Assembly (NCBI GenBank): GCA_003050565.1
Contig: PEBW01000007.1
Span: 24,756-88,755, forward strand
DNA length: 64,000 bases
Source of the DNA: Brockia lithotrophica
Lineage (GTDB): Bacteria > Bacillota > Bacilli > Thermicanales > DSM-22653
Direction: 5' to 3'
In this document: positions 43,374 through 53,828 of the stretch, in pieces
Layout: each line of letters begins with the position of its first letter
How positions within the stretch are numbered: the stretch's first letter is position 1
The notes under the pieces: model-generated
Told to the model about the DNA's origin: nothing
The model's input: the letters and a program-made list of their open reading frames with translations, nothing else
Databases searched by the model: none
Made by a program: the position numbers and the translations under genes

Positions 43374-43609
43374 AGGCTCGCGGTTTCCGCCCGCTTCGCA
43401 AGTCGTCCGCAGGAACCGGCGCCGGGAGACGGACGGGTCTCCGCGCCATGGCCATACACAGGAGGCACGCGGCCTCCTCGGAAAAGGAGCGGACGGGAAC
43501 TCGAGCGTTCGGCGCCCTTCGAGGGGGCGGTATCCCGCATGGGAACGGCACCCCGCGCACGGCCGACGGGCGCACGATCCGCCGGACCGCTTTTGCGTGG
43601 GACTTGAGA

Positions 43610-43644
43610 CGCCCACCCCCGCCGGGGGGTGGGCGTTCTCGTTT
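43610..43644 (+). terminator. Hairpin upstream of panB
   Basis: CGCCCACCCCC (43610-43620) pairs over 11 bases with GGGGGTGGGCG (43625-43635) around GCCG, then TTCTCGTTT. It could terminate read-through from the ferredoxin gene or attenuate panB. It is 16 bases before the panB ribosome-site region. Confidence 0.65.
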
Positions 43645-43660
43645 GAGGGGGGAAGGCGCG

Positions 43661-44464
43661 ATGCGAAGCGTCCCTGAGCTCATCGCGATGAAAACCCGCG
43701 GAGAAAAGATCGCTATGCTCACGGCCTACGACGCCCCTTCCGCGCGTCTCGCCCAGGCGGCGGGCGTCGATCTGCTTCTCGTGGGCGATTCCCTGGGGAT
43801 GGTCGTCCTCGGATATCCGACGACGCTTCCGGTCACCCTGGAAGAGATGCTCCACCACACGCGGGCCGTGCGCCGCGGCGCACCGGACGTCTTTACGGTG
43901 ATGGACCTTCCCTTCGGCTGGGCGCACCGTCCGTGGGGGGAAGTGCTCGCCGCCTCCGTACGCGGGATTCAGGAGGGCGGCGCCCATGCCGTGAAGCTCG
44001 AAGGCGGCGAGGAGATCGCGGATACGGTGGCGCGCCTCACTGCGGCGGGGATCCCCGTGATGGGACACCTGGGTCTGAGGCCGCAGCAGGTCTACCGCCT
44101 GGGCGGCTATCGGCTGCAAGGACGCGAAGAACGGGAAGCCGAAGAACTCCTTCGCGCGGCCCGTGCGCTCGAAGAGGCGGGGGCGTTTGCGCTCGTGCTC
44201 GAGCTCGTACCCGAGGCGCTCGCGCGCCGCATATCTCGGACACTCCGGATTCCGACGATCGGCATCGGCGCGGGCCGGGGCGTAGACGGCCAGGTCCTCG
44301 TCTGGCACGACCTCCTAGGGATCGGCGAACGGCGCCCGCGCTTCGCCCGCGCGTACCTCGATTTGGAGCGGGAAATCCGCGCGGCCGTCGCCGCCTACGT
44401 CGCCGACGTGCGGAGCGGGGCGTTCCCCGCCCGCGAGCACGTTCCTCTGCCGGAGGAAGGCTGA
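43661..44464 (+). CDS. panB: 3-methyl-2-oxobutanoate hydroxymethyltransferase PanB
   Basis: PanB makes ketopantoate from 2-oxoisovalerate and methylene-tetrahydrofolate, the first step of pantothenate synthesis. The 267 residues include ELIAMKTRGEKIAMLTAYDAPSARLA, LLVGDSLGMVVLGY, the metal aspartate in VMDLPFGW, AVKLEGGEE, MGHLGLRPQQVYRLGGY and TIGIGAGRGVDGQVLVWHDLLGI. GAGGGGGGAAGG precedes ATG 43661; the longer frame runs through a hairpin. panC and panD follow. Confidence 0.96.
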   Translation: MRSVPELIAMKTRGEKIAMLTAYDAPSARLAQAAGVDLLLVGDSLGMVVLGYPTTLPVTLEEMLHHTRAVRRGAPDVFTVMDLPFGWAHRPWGEVLAASVRGIQEGGAHAVKLEGGEEIADTVARLTAAGIPVMGHLGLRPQQVYRLGGYRLQGREEREAEELLRAARALEEAGAFALVLELVPEALARRISRTLRIPTIGIGAGRGVDGQVLVWHDLLGIGERRPRFARAYLDLEREIRAAVAAYVADVRSGAFPAREHVPLPEEG

Positions 44465-44549
44465 GGACACCCGGGCGTTCGCCGGCTTGCGAATGCCTCG
44501 GTCTTGTTCTTCGGGCTACCATCCTAAGGAAGAACGGGAGGGAGACGGG

Positions 44550-45443
44550 GTGCGCATCGTCGAGACGAAGGTCGAGCTTCGGGACATCCTCGCGCCCCAC
44601 CGCCGCGCGGGAGAGAGCGTGGGTTTCGTGCCTACGATGGGCTACCTCCACGAAGGGCATGCCGCCCTCGTGCGCCGCGCCCGCGCGGAAAACGCGCTCG
44701 TCGTCGTGAGCATTTTTGTGAATCCCATGCAGTTCGGCCCCGGCGAAGACTACGCCCGCTACCCCCGCGACCCCGAGCGCGACGCCGCCCTCCTCGAAAG
44801 TTTGGGCGTCGACGTCCTCTTTCTCCCCGCCGTGGAGGAGATGTACGGGAGCGAGGGCACGGCGCAGGTGCGCGTCGATCCGGGACCTCTGGGCGCAAGA
44901 CTTTGCGGCGCGTTTCGGCCGGGTCACTTCACCGGCGTGGCCACCGTGGTGAGCAAGCTCTTCCACCTCGTCGAACCCACGCGGGCGTACTTCGGCCTCA
45001 AAGATGCGCAGCAGGTGGCGATCATTCGGCGAATGGTGGAGGATCTCGATTTTCCCGTCGAGATCGTCGGCGTGCCTACGGTCCGGGAAGCCGACGGCCT
45101 TGCCTTGAGTTCGCGCAACGTGTACCTTACACCTGAAGAACGTCGCCGCGCCACCGCCCTCTACCGGGCCCTGGAGGCGGCGTGGGCCGAACTTTTGCGC
45201 GGCGAGCGGCGCGGAAAGGTGCTCACGGACGTAGTCCGTGGGGTGCTCGCCGAGGCGGAAATTTCCCCCGAGTACGTCGCCCTCGTCACGTACCCCGCGC
45301 TGGAGGACGTCGAGGAACTTCCCGAGGGCCCGCCCTTCGGAGAGGCGTACCTCCTCGCCCTTGCCGCCCGCATCGGTGTGGCGCGCCTCATCGACAACAT
45401 GATTTTTGCCCGGACCGCCGAAGGTCTCCTGCGGGTGAATTAG
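44550..45443 (+). CDS. panC: Pantothenate synthetase PanC
   Basis: PanC joins pantoate and beta-alanine with ATP to form pantothenate. The 297 residues include GFVPTMGYLHEGHAALVRRA (HIGH-like), VVSIFVNPMQFGPGEDYARYPR, AFRPGHFTGVATVVSKLFH, YFGLKDAQQVAIIRRMV and the KMSKS-like ALSSRNVYLTPEER. GGGAGGGAG 5 bases before GTG 44550 sets the start. It lies 85 bases after panB. Confidence 0.96.
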   Translation: MRIVETKVELRDILAPHRRAGESVGFVPTMGYLHEGHAALVRRARAENALVVVSIFVNPMQFGPGEDYARYPRDPERDAALLESLGVDVLFLPAVEEMYGSEGTAQVRVDPGPLGARLCGAFRPGHFTGVATVVSKLFHLVEPTRAYFGLKDAQQVAIIRRMVEDLDFPVEIVGVPTVREADGLALSSRNVYLTPEERRRATALYRALEAAWAELLRGERRGKVLTDVVRGVLAEAEISPEYVALVTYPALEDVEELPEGPPFGEAYLLALAARIGVARLIDNMIFARTAEGLLRVN

Positions 45444-45481
45444 CGAATTGGGTTTCCGGAGCTTACGAGGAGGGGACCGGG

Positions 45482-45853
45482 GTGTGGCTCAAGATGCTCA
45501 AGGGGAAAATCCACCGCGCACGGATCACGGGCACCCACCTTGATTACGTGGGAAGCATCACGATCGACGGAGACCTCCTGGAGGCGGCGGGGATCCTACC
45601 CGGCGAGGCCGTACAGGTGCTCAACGTGATGAACGGATCCCGCATCGAGACGTACACGATCGAGGGCGACCGCGGATCCGGTATCGTTGCGCTCAACGGC
45701 CCGGCGGCTCGGTGGGCAGAGGCAGGGGATGTGGTGATCGTGATCGCCTACGCCTACCTCACGCCCGACGAAGCGCAGGTGCACGAGCCGCGCGTCGTCT
45801 TCGTCGACGAGAAGAACCGAATCGTCGCCCTCACGGGCCAGGAGCGGATGTGA
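45482..45853 (+). CDS. panD: Aspartate 1-decarboxylase PanD
   Basis: PanD makes beta-alanine from aspartate using a pyruvoyl group formed by self-cleavage. The 123 residues contain the cleavage site DYVGSITID. AGGAGGGG selects GTG 45482 rather than ATG 45494, and this start puts the Gly-Ser cleavage pair at residues 24-25, the same numbering as in E. coli PanD, which supports it. Also present are the catalytic-site Thr/Tyr region (RIETYTIEGDRGSG) and the family ending. It completes panBCD. Confidence 0.95.
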   Translation: MWLKMLKGKIHRARITGTHLDYVGSITIDGDLLEAAGILPGEAVQVLNVMNGSRIETYTIEGDRGSGIVALNGPAARWAEAGDVVIVIAYAYLTPDEAQVHEPRVVFVDEKNRIVALTGQERM

Positions 45854-45899
45854 GTCGGCTCGCAGACCCCAGACTTCTCGGACGAATGGAGGGAATTGC

Positions 45900-46679
45900 G
45901 TGGCGCACGGGGAAGTTCCCGAGGCCGTCGTTCGGCGCCTTCCGCTATACCTTCGCTACTTGCGCATGCTCGAACGCCAGGGAATCCGTACGGTATCGTC
46001 GTTTCAGATGGGCGAAGATCTCCTCCTCAACCCCGCCCAAATCCGCAAGGATCTGGCCTTTTTCGGTGAGTTCGGACGCAAGGGGATCGGCTACGACGTC
46101 CCGTACCTCATCGAAAAGATTCGCCACATCCTCCACCTCGACCGTTGCGTCCCCATCGCCCTCGTAGGTGCGGGCAACCTCGGCACGGCCCTCGCCCGCT
46201 ACAACGCCTTTCAGGAAAGCCACATGCGGATCACGGCGGTCTTCGACCGCGACCCGCGCAAGGTGGGGCAAAGGCTCACGGAGGACCTCGTCGTGTACGG
46301 GATGGACGAGCTGGACCGCGTCGTCCGCGAGCAGGGGATTCGGGTCGGGATCATCGCCGTCCCTCGGGAGTCGGCGCAGGAGGTTCTCGAACACATGGTT
46401 CAGGCGGGGATTCGGGCGGTGCTCAACTTCGCACCCCAGATCCTCAAGGCGCCCCCCGGCGTGCGCGTCCACTACGCGGACATCACGGCCGAACTCGCCA
46501 CCCTCGCGTACTACCTGCACTGCAGCCCCGGTTCGCCGGCGCTTCCTTCGGAAGCGGCGGCATCTTCGCCTTCCGATGCCCCCGCTTTGGGAGTTGCGTC
46601 CGTTCCCGCCTCCCCCGAAAACGCGCGGCCGGCCTCCGAAACGCCCCTTCCTCACCTCCGGCCTTCGGAGGAGGGATGA
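45900..46679 (+). CDS. rex: Redox-sensing repressor Rex
   Basis: Rex binds DNA when NADH/NAD+ is low and releases it when NADH rises, switching anaerobic metabolism genes. The 259 residues have an N-terminal winged helix (YLRYLRMLERQGIRTVSSFQMGEDLLLNPAQIRKDLAFFGEFGRKGIGY) and a Rossmann domain (VPIALVGAGNLGTALARY). The C-terminal swapped helix includes ADITAELATLAYYL. About 45 extra Pro/Ala/Ser-rich residues follow; Rex normally ends near 210. GGAGGG precedes GTG 45900. A Rex-like operator lies at 56364-56381 in this window. Confidence 0.95.
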   Translation: MAHGEVPEAVVRRLPLYLRYLRMLERQGIRTVSSFQMGEDLLLNPAQIRKDLAFFGEFGRKGIGYDVPYLIEKIRHILHLDRCVPIALVGAGNLGTALARYNAFQESHMRITAVFDRDPRKVGQRLTEDLVVYGMDELDRVVREQGIRVGIIAVPRESAQEVLEHMVQAGIRAVLNFAPQILKAPPGVRVHYADITAELATLAYYLHCSPGSPALPSEAAASSPSDAPALGVASVPASPENARPASETPLPHLRPSEEG

Positions 46680-46685
46680 GCACCC

Positions 46686-48059
46686 GTGCGGATCTTACTC
46701 ACCGGAGCGTACGTGTACGTGGGGGGGGACCTCTCCGAAGCCGACGGGGAGTTGCGGGCCGACGCAGAACGGCCTTGGGCGCGCGAAGGCGCAACGTCGC
46801 TCACGGGTGGCGACGGCTGGATCTACGGCTACCTCTACGTTCGAGACACGCGCATCGCGGCCCTCGGTCCCGGAGATCCCCCGCCGGAACTCCGTACCGA
46901 GGCCGAACGCGTGCTCTTCCTCGGCGGCCGGCTCGTGATCCCCGGGCTCGTGAACACGCACACCCACACGCCTATGGCCCTCCTGCGGGGGATCGGGGAA
47001 GGGCGCCCGCTCAAGGCTTGGCTCGAGGAGGAGATGTGGCCGCGCGAGGCGCGCTTCACGGATGCGAGCGTCTACTGGGGGACGCGTCTGGCTCAGCTCG
47101 AGATGATCCAGAGCGGTGTGACGACGTTCAACGACATGTACGACCGCATGCACATCGTCCTGGAAGCCGTGGGCGAAAGCGGACTTCGGGCGGTGCTCGG
47201 CCGAGGCGTCATCGGCCTCGCGCCGGAGGACGTGCAGGACGCCAAATTCCGTGAGGCCGTGGAGTTTGCCCGCGCGGCGCACGGCGCCTACGGCGGGAGG
47301 GTGACGGCGATGATCGCCCCGCACGCGCCGTACACGGTACCCGAGCCCCTCCTCGTGCGCATGGTGGAGGCCGCCGAAGAACTCGGCCTCCCCGTGCACA
47401 TCCACGTCTCCGAAACGGCAGGAGAGGTGGAGCGCTGCCGGGAGCGCACGGGCATGCGGCCCGTGGAGTACCTCGATTCGCTGGGGGTTTTCCGCCGCCC
47501 GACCCTCGCCGTGCACGCCGTGCACCTGAGCGAGGCGGAAAAGGACCTCCTCGCCGCCCGCGGCGTCCGCGTCTCCCACAATCCCGTTTCCAACCTCAAA
47601 CTCGGCTCCGGCGTCGCCGACGTCCCGGGTCTTCTCGCCCGAGGCGTGATCGTGGGCCTAGGGACGGACGGCGCGGCGAGCAACAACCGCCAGGACGTCT
47701 TCCACGAGCTCGCCACCGCAGCCCTCCTCCACAAAGGGATCCGGCACGAAGCGGAAATCCTCCCGCCGCCCGAGGCCTTTGCCCTCGCCACGCGCATGGG
47801 GGCGCAGGCTCTCTTTCTCGAAGACGTCGGCGCGCTCCGCGTGGGGTGGAAGGCCGACCTGGTCGTCCTCGACGCGGCGAGCGCGCGCTACGTCCCGCGG
47901 ACGGACCTCCTGGCGCACGTCGTGTACAACGCCCTTCCCACGGACGTCACCCACGTGATGGTGGACGGGCGCTTTCTCATGGAGGAGCGCGAGGTGCTCA
48001 CCCTCGACGCCGAGCGCATCCTGTACGAAGCGGAACGCGAGGCCGAACGCCTGCGGTGA
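46686..48059 (+). CDS. mtaD: 5-methylthioadenosine/S-adenosylhomocysteine deaminase
   Basis: This amidohydrolase deaminates MTA, SAH and perhaps adenosine. The 457 residues carry the metal site PGLVNTHTHTPMALLRG, HAPYTVP, HIHVSETAGEVERC, HAVHLSEAEKDLLA and the GLGTDGAASNNRQDVFHELATAALL aspartate site. A nonstandard acidic insert (DLSEADGELRADAERPWAREGATSLTGG) follows the first strand. GGAGGG lies 10 bases before GTG 46686, just after rex. Confidence 0.92.
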   Translation: MRILLTGAYVYVGGDLSEADGELRADAERPWAREGATSLTGGDGWIYGYLYVRDTRIAALGPGDPPPELRTEAERVLFLGGRLVIPGLVNTHTHTPMALLRGIGEGRPLKAWLEEEMWPREARFTDASVYWGTRLAQLEMIQSGVTTFNDMYDRMHIVLEAVGESGLRAVLGRGVIGLAPEDVQDAKFREAVEFARAAHGAYGGRVTAMIAPHAPYTVPEPLLVRMVEAAEELGLPVHIHVSETAGEVERCRERTGMRPVEYLDSLGVFRRPTLAVHAVHLSEAEKDLLAARGVRVSHNPVSNLKLGSGVADVPGLLARGVIVGLGTDGAASNNRQDVFHELATAALLHKGIRHEAEILPPPEAFALATRMGAQALFLEDVGALRVGWKADLVVLDAASARYVPRTDLLAHVVYNALPTDVTHVMVDGRFLMEEREVLTLDAERILYEAEREAERLR

Positions 48060-48106
48060 GCCGGTGCTCCCTTTCTCGACTTTTCGAAACGAAGGCGGAG
48101 GGTACC

Positions 48107-48634
48107 GTGAAGCGCCTTGTGTGGACGGCACTTCTCGTCCTCGTAGGGTTTGCGGTCTGGGGAGGCGCGTACGCCGGTGCCGTGCTCTCCCAGGCGACGC
48201 GCGAGAGCCGCGAGGCCGCGCTCGCCGCCGCCCGGGCAATTGCCGCCGGCGACGTGGAGGAAATCGGGCGCGTCTGGACGTTCGGCGGGGACGAGGCCGC
48301 CTTCGTCGTGTCCGGGAAGCGCCGTGGATCGTCCGTGATGGTCTGGTATGATGAAGAAGGGAAGCGCCTCGCGGAGCGTCCTTGGGACGCCGTCACCCAG
48401 GAACGCGACCTGCGGGAGCGCCTCCTGGAGGGCGCGGTGAACCTTCCGTGGGAGGATGGCCCTTCCCTCCGAGGAGGGGAGCTCATCCGCCTCGTTCCCG
48501 CGTACGCGCGCGGTGCGGCCTTCTGGGAGGCCGTCGTCCGGACGCCGGACGCGTACGTGTACGTGGACATCGACCCCGAAGGCCTTCGCGTCCTCCGCGC
48601 CTTCGCGCTTCCCGCGCGCGGGTTGGGGGGCTGA
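48107..48634 (+). CDS. ypmB: YpmB-like membrane-anchored protein (DUF5590)
   Basis: A 175-residue protein with one N-terminal membrane helix (RLVWTALLVLVGFAVWGGAYAGAVL) and an external alpha/beta domain (VMVWYDEEGKRLA, AAFWEAVVRTPDAYVYVDIDPEGLRVLRAF). It matches the size, topology and position of Bacillus YpmB, always upstream of aspB and dnaD; its role is unknown. GGCGGAGGG precedes GTG 48107. The identification rests mainly on synteny and topology. Confidence 0.75.
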   Translation: MKRLVWTALLVLVGFAVWGGAYAGAVLSQATRESREAALAAARAIAAGDVEEIGRVWTFGGDEAAFVVSGKRRGSSVMVWYDEEGKRLAERPWDAVTQERDLRERLLEGAVNLPWEDGPSLRGGELIRLVPAYARGAAFWEAVVRTPDAYVYVDIDPEGLRVLRAFALPARGLGG

Positions 48635-48676
48635 CTCCGAGGACCAGTTTTCGAACGCGATGGGAGGACCCGACGT

Positions 48677-49873
48677 ATGCCTACTCCACCTCTCGCCGGC
48701 CGCGTCCGCGCCCTCGCCCCTTCGGCGACCCTCGCCCTCTCCGCTTTGGCCCGCGAGCTCAAAGAGCGGGGGGAGCCGGTGGTGAGCTTCGGGGCGGGTG
48801 AGCCGGACGTGAACACCCCGGATCCCGTGATCGAAGCCGCCTGCCGAGCGCTGCGCGAAGGGAAGACCAAGTACACTCCCCCGGGCGGAATTCGCCCTCT
48901 GCGCGAGGCGGTGGCGGAATACCTGCACGCTCGCTTCGGCCTCGCGTACGCACCCGAAGACGTCCACATTTCCGTAGGGGCAAAGCACGCGCTCCTCAAC
49001 GCCTTCCTCGCCGTACTCGAACCGCGGGAGGAAGTCGTCCTCTTTTCCCCGTACTGGGTGAGCTACCCCGAGATGGTGCGCCTCGCCGGCGGCGAACCGG
49101 TCGTCGTCCCCACGTCTCCGGAACGCGGCTTTCTTCCGGAACGGGAGGCGCTCGCCGCCGCCCTCACGCCGCGCACGCGCGCCGTCCTCCTCAATACGCC
49201 CAACAACCCCACGGGGGCCGTGTACCCCGAGGCGGTCCTCCGGGAGCTCGCGGCCGCCCTCGCAGAGCGCGACGTCTGGGTGATCAGCGACGAGATCTAC
49301 GCGGAACTCGTCTACGAGGGTGTGCACGTTCCCTTTCCGCGGGCGGTCCCCGAATTCGCCGAGCGGGCGCTTCTCGTCGGCGGCTTTTCCAAGAGCTTTG
49401 CCATGACGGGCTGGCGGCTCGGCTTTGCCGCAGGTCCGCGGGAGCTCATCCGCGCCCTGGACAACCTCGCGAGCCAGAGCGTCTCTTGTCCCACCTCTTT
49501 CGTGCAGTACGCGGGCGTGACCGCCTTGCGGGAGGCCGCGGACGAAGTGGAGCACCTCCGCCGGCTTTTCGCCTCCCGGCGCGCGAAGATGCTCGCCGCC
49601 CTTGCCGAGGTCCCGGGCGTCCGCTTCCTCCCACCTGGAGGTGCGTTTTACGTCTTCCTCGACGTATCCCCGCTCCTCAGGGCGGGCGGGTTTCCCGACG
49701 CCGACGCCCTGGCCCGCGCCCTCCTGGAAGAAGAAAAGGTCGTCGTCGTTCCGGGGACGAGTTTCGGCGCTCCGGAATTCGTGCGCCTTTCCTATGCCAT
49801 GGGCGAAGAAGAAATGCTCGAAGGGCTCGCGCGCCTTGCGGCTTTCGCGCGCCGCAGGGTGAAGCCCGCGTAA
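48677..49873 (+). CDS. aspB: Class I aspartate aminotransferase (AspB-like)
   Basis: A PLP enzyme converting oxaloacetate and glutamate to aspartate and 2-oxoglutarate. The 398 residues show SFGAGEPDVNTPDPVIEAA, KYTPPGGIRPLREAVA, LLNTPNNPTGAVY, VISDEIYAELVYEG, the PLP lysine in VGGFSKSFAMTGWRLGFAAGP and the late FVRLSYAMGEEEM arginine site. ATG with GGGAGG upstream. The ypmB-aspB-dnaD order is that of Bacillus. Confidence 0.95.
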   Translation: MPTPPLAGRVRALAPSATLALSALARELKERGEPVVSFGAGEPDVNTPDPVIEAACRALREGKTKYTPPGGIRPLREAVAEYLHARFGLAYAPEDVHISVGAKHALLNAFLAVLEPREEVVLFSPYWVSYPEMVRLAGGEPVVVPTSPERGFLPEREALAAALTPRTRAVLLNTPNNPTGAVYPEAVLRELAAALAERDVWVISDEIYAELVYEGVHVPFPRAVPEFAERALLVGGFSKSFAMTGWRLGFAAGPRELIRALDNLASQSVSCPTSFVQYAGVTALREAADEVEHLRRLFASRRAKMLAALAEVPGVRFLPPGGAFYVFLDVSPLLRAGGFPDADALARALLEEEKVVVVPGTSFGAPEFVRLSYAMGEEEMLEGLARLAAFARRRVKPA

Positions 49874-49933
49874 CTCTTTTTCGGCCCTAGAAGAGCTTTT
49901 TCTCGTTCGACTTCGCTCGGGGAGGATGGGACC

Positions 49934-50590
49934 GTGGACGAAGAGGCACTCTCTCTCCTCGCGCGCGTTCTCGAGGAAGGCGCCGTGAGCGTTCCCGTTG
50001 CCCTCTTTCGTCACTACGCCAAGCTCGGCCTTGACGAAAGGGACGTGGTCCTCCTTCTGCACCTCCTCGCCTTTCGCCACGAGGGAGACCCCCTTCCTTC
50101 TCCACGGGTGTTGGCCTCCGTGACGACCATGGCCGAGCGGGACATCGCCGAACGCCTGCGCTCCCTCGTAGACCGCGGCTTCCTCGCCATCGAACGCCAC
50201 GAGGAGGACGGTGCCCTCTTCGAAGGCTACTCCCTGCACCCCCTATACCTCCGCCTTGCGACGTCCCTGGCGAACGAGGTTCGTCCGGCTTCCCTCGTCG
50301 AACGACTCGAATCCTTGCTCGGCCGTCCTCTTTCCGTCACGGAAATCGACCTCCTCGCCGCCTGGCGGGAGGAGGGCTGGGAAGACGGAGAGATCCTTCG
50401 CGTAGCGGAGGAGGCGGCGGCGGGCGGAATTCGTTCGCTCCGCGAAGTCGCCCGATTTTTGTCGCGCCCGCCCGCTTCCGCACGCAAGCGCGGCGCGCGG
50501 ACTTCCGACGCATGGAGGCAAGAGGCGCGCGAAGTCCCGCGGCTCGTCCAGTACAACTGGCTGGAGGCGGACGAGGAAGGGGAATCCTGA
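49934..50590 (+). CDS. dnaD: DnaD-like replication initiation protein
   Basis: DnaD helps load the helicase during replication initiation and restart in low-GC Gram-positives. The 218 residues include an N-terminal winged helix (VSVPVALFRHYAKLGLDERDVVLLLHLLAFRHEGDPLPSPRVLASVTTM) and a C-terminal DnaB/DnaD-type helical domain (SLLGRPLSVTEIDLLAAWREEGWEDGEILRVAEEA). The final VPRLVQYNWLE resembles the family end. GTG start. Placement after aspB supports the call. nth, the usual next gene, is absent. Confidence 0.88.
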   Translation: MDEEALSLLARVLEEGAVSVPVALFRHYAKLGLDERDVVLLLHLLAFRHEGDPLPSPRVLASVTTMAERDIAERLRSLVDRGFLAIERHEEDGALFEGYSLHPLYLRLATSLANEVRPASLVERLESLLGRPLSVTEIDLLAAWREEGWEDGEILRVAEEAAAGGIRSLREVARFLSRPPASARKRGARTSDAWRQEAREVPRLVQYNWLEADEEGES

Positions 50591-50717
50591 CATTGCTTCT
50601 CGTGGCCACGGGAGGAATGGTGGCGTTCGTAGCTTCTGCACTCATCGGTGCCGTCCTCGCGAGCTACGGCGCCATCTTCCGTCATTGGCGTGCGGCGCGG
50701 CAGGCGTCCATTTCCTC

Positions 50718-50747
50718 TTGGCAAGGCCGCTTCTCATCCGGTATACT
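50718..50747 (+). promoter_or_regulatory. Promoter of the unknown gene at 50795
   Basis: TTGGCA (50718-50723), an 18-base spacer and TATACT (50742-50747). The predicted start near 50754 leaves a leader of about 40 bases with GAGGAGA before the ATG. Confidence 0.7.
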
Positions 50748-50794
50748 TACGGTAGGGTTACTCTCCCCAATTCCTCAGATGGCGAGGAGAGAGG

Positions 50795-51511
50795 ATGGGC
50801 AGTCGCCGCATCGCCTCCGAGTTTCGCGCGCTGGACGTGTGGGTCCCGCGGGAGGACGGCGAGAAGCTTCTCTACCACCTTCGGAGTAGGTTGCGCGCGC
50901 GGGCGCGCGTCCTGGACAACGGGGATGTGGAAATTCACTGCGACGATCGTGTCAACCGAATTGTCCTGCACATAGAAACGTTTCCAACAAAGTTCCACCT
51001 TCGGGGAGAAGGGTATCTCACCGATCGCAGCGCAGCGGAAGTTTTGCGCTCCGCCGTCCTCCGGCATCGCGGTTCGTGCGTCATGATTCGGTACTTTCAA
51101 GGGTTCGCCGTAGTCTACCGCTACGATACGGGTCGCGTGGAGTACATCGAAAAGGTACCCATGCACACCTTCCTTCGTTCGACGCCGACGGAAGTCGCAG
51201 AAGGGACGGAGGTCATTTTTCGTGCGAGAGGGAGGAGCGAAGGGGGTTCCCTGCACGGGCCGGCGGTCGCCTTGCCCGGGGGTGGGGTCTCCCGCAAGAC
51301 GATGCGTGAGCGGAATTCGGCCCTGCGAGGCGCGTCGAGCGAGATCGTCGTCGTCGACCCCGAGGACTTTCGCCGCATTGCACAACTCCGTGAGGCGATC
51401 GACCGCCTCTTGGACGCCCGCCTCCGGTATGCGGGGGACGAGAAGCGCGTTCGGGCGATCGACGCCCGGCTCAAGCGGCTCGTGCAGAAGCTCCTCCAGC
51501 TGGAGGGATGA
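50795..51511 (+). CDS. Hypothetical protein, unrecognised
   Basis: I do not recognise this 238-residue protein. It has no signal or membrane segment. The N-terminal two thirds is alpha/beta (LDVWVPREDGEKLLYHLRSRLRARARVLDNGDVEIHC, VLHIETFPTKFHLRGEGYL, CVMIRYFQGFAVVYRYDTGRVEYIEKV). A Gly-rich linker follows, then a basic helical C-terminus (FRRIAQLREAIDRLLDARLRYAGDEKRVRAIDARLKRLVQKLLQLEG) likely to form a helical hairpin. It has its own good promoter and a strong terminator, so it is probably a real monocistronic gene. Codon choice is slightly less biased than in its neighbours at the 5' end. Confidence 0.7.
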   Translation: MGSRRIASEFRALDVWVPREDGEKLLYHLRSRLRARARVLDNGDVEIHCDDRVNRIVLHIETFPTKFHLRGEGYLTDRSAAEVLRSAVLRHRGSCVMIRYFQGFAVVYRYDTGRVEYIEKVPMHTFLRSTPTEVAEGTEVIFRARGRSEGGSLHGPAVALPGGGVSRKTMRERNSALRGASSEIVVVDPEDFRRIAQLREAIDRLLDARLRYAGDEKRVRAIDARLKRLVQKLLQLEG

Positions 51512-51585
51512 GGGAGGGGCGCGACCCTGCACCGTCGTCTCGTTCCGTGCGGCCTTCCCGTGGGCTTTGGGGGAGCGGTTGAGAA

Positions 51586-51615
51586 AAAGGGGGCACCTTT
51601 GCGAGGTGCCCCTTT
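51586..51615. terminator. Bidirectional terminator between the unknown gene and thiC
   Basis: GGGGCACCT pairs with AGGTGCCCC around TTTGC, flanked by A-rich and T-rich arms (51587-51615; 12 pairs). It serves both convergent genes. Confidence 0.9.
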
Positions 51616-51658
51616 CGGCGTGTCGGGGTACTGCGCGCGGAACGATGACCCCCTTGCT

Positions 51659-53491
<1,833 letters not shown>

Positions 53492-53552
53492 TCAAGCGAA
53501 GTCCGGGGTCGAAAGCCCCGCAAAGGCGGAACGGAAAGTCGCGTCGCGGGAA

Positions 53553-53584
53553 AGCAAAAGGGGCCGCCTGCGCGCAGGCGGCCC
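53553..53584 (-). terminator. Expression-platform terminator of the TPP riboswitch
   Basis: A 10-bp GC stem with a 4-base CGCG loop (plus 53561-53584) is followed on the minus strand by CTTTTGCTTT. It lies about 105 bases below the aptamer and 130 above the thiC ATG, so thiamine pyrophosphate would stop transcription here. Confidence 0.85.
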
Positions 53585-53687
53585 TCGGTTCGACGAAGGA
53601 GGCGGTCTCCCGCGGGCAATCCTTCCCCCGGCGACCGGAGGTCCGGGAAGTTCCCCCGCGAAACCGTCTCCTTTCCGTCGATGCAGG

Positions 53688-53775
53688 CGCTCCCTACGCA
53701 GGTACTACCCTGATCAGGTTCCGGCGGTCGGCGGCCGAGGCCGCCCTCTCAGCTCGCCGCAGCGAGCTCCCGCGC
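53688..53775 (-). ncRNA. TPP riboswitch (THI element)
   Basis: On the minus strand the conserved pieces appear in order: GGGAGCTCGCT, CTGAGAGGG, then after a variable GC-rich arm GAACCTGATCAGGGTAGTAC and the closing GCGTAGGGA. These are the J3/2 and J4/5 signatures of the thiamine pyrophosphate aptamer. A terminator and thiC follow. Confidence 0.95.
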
Positions 53776-53828
53776 GCCCGAGGAGGACGGAAACGGATGC
53801 GTCAGGGATCGAAACGAGGTTGTGGTTC

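Noticed and set aside
50594..50889. Open frame from a TTG after dnaD encoding a possible one-helix membrane peptide (LLLVATGGMVAFVASALIGAVL)
   Set aside because: It overlaps the following gene by 95 bases, contains that gene's promoter, becomes Arg/Pro-rich after 50 residues and has no clear ribosome site.
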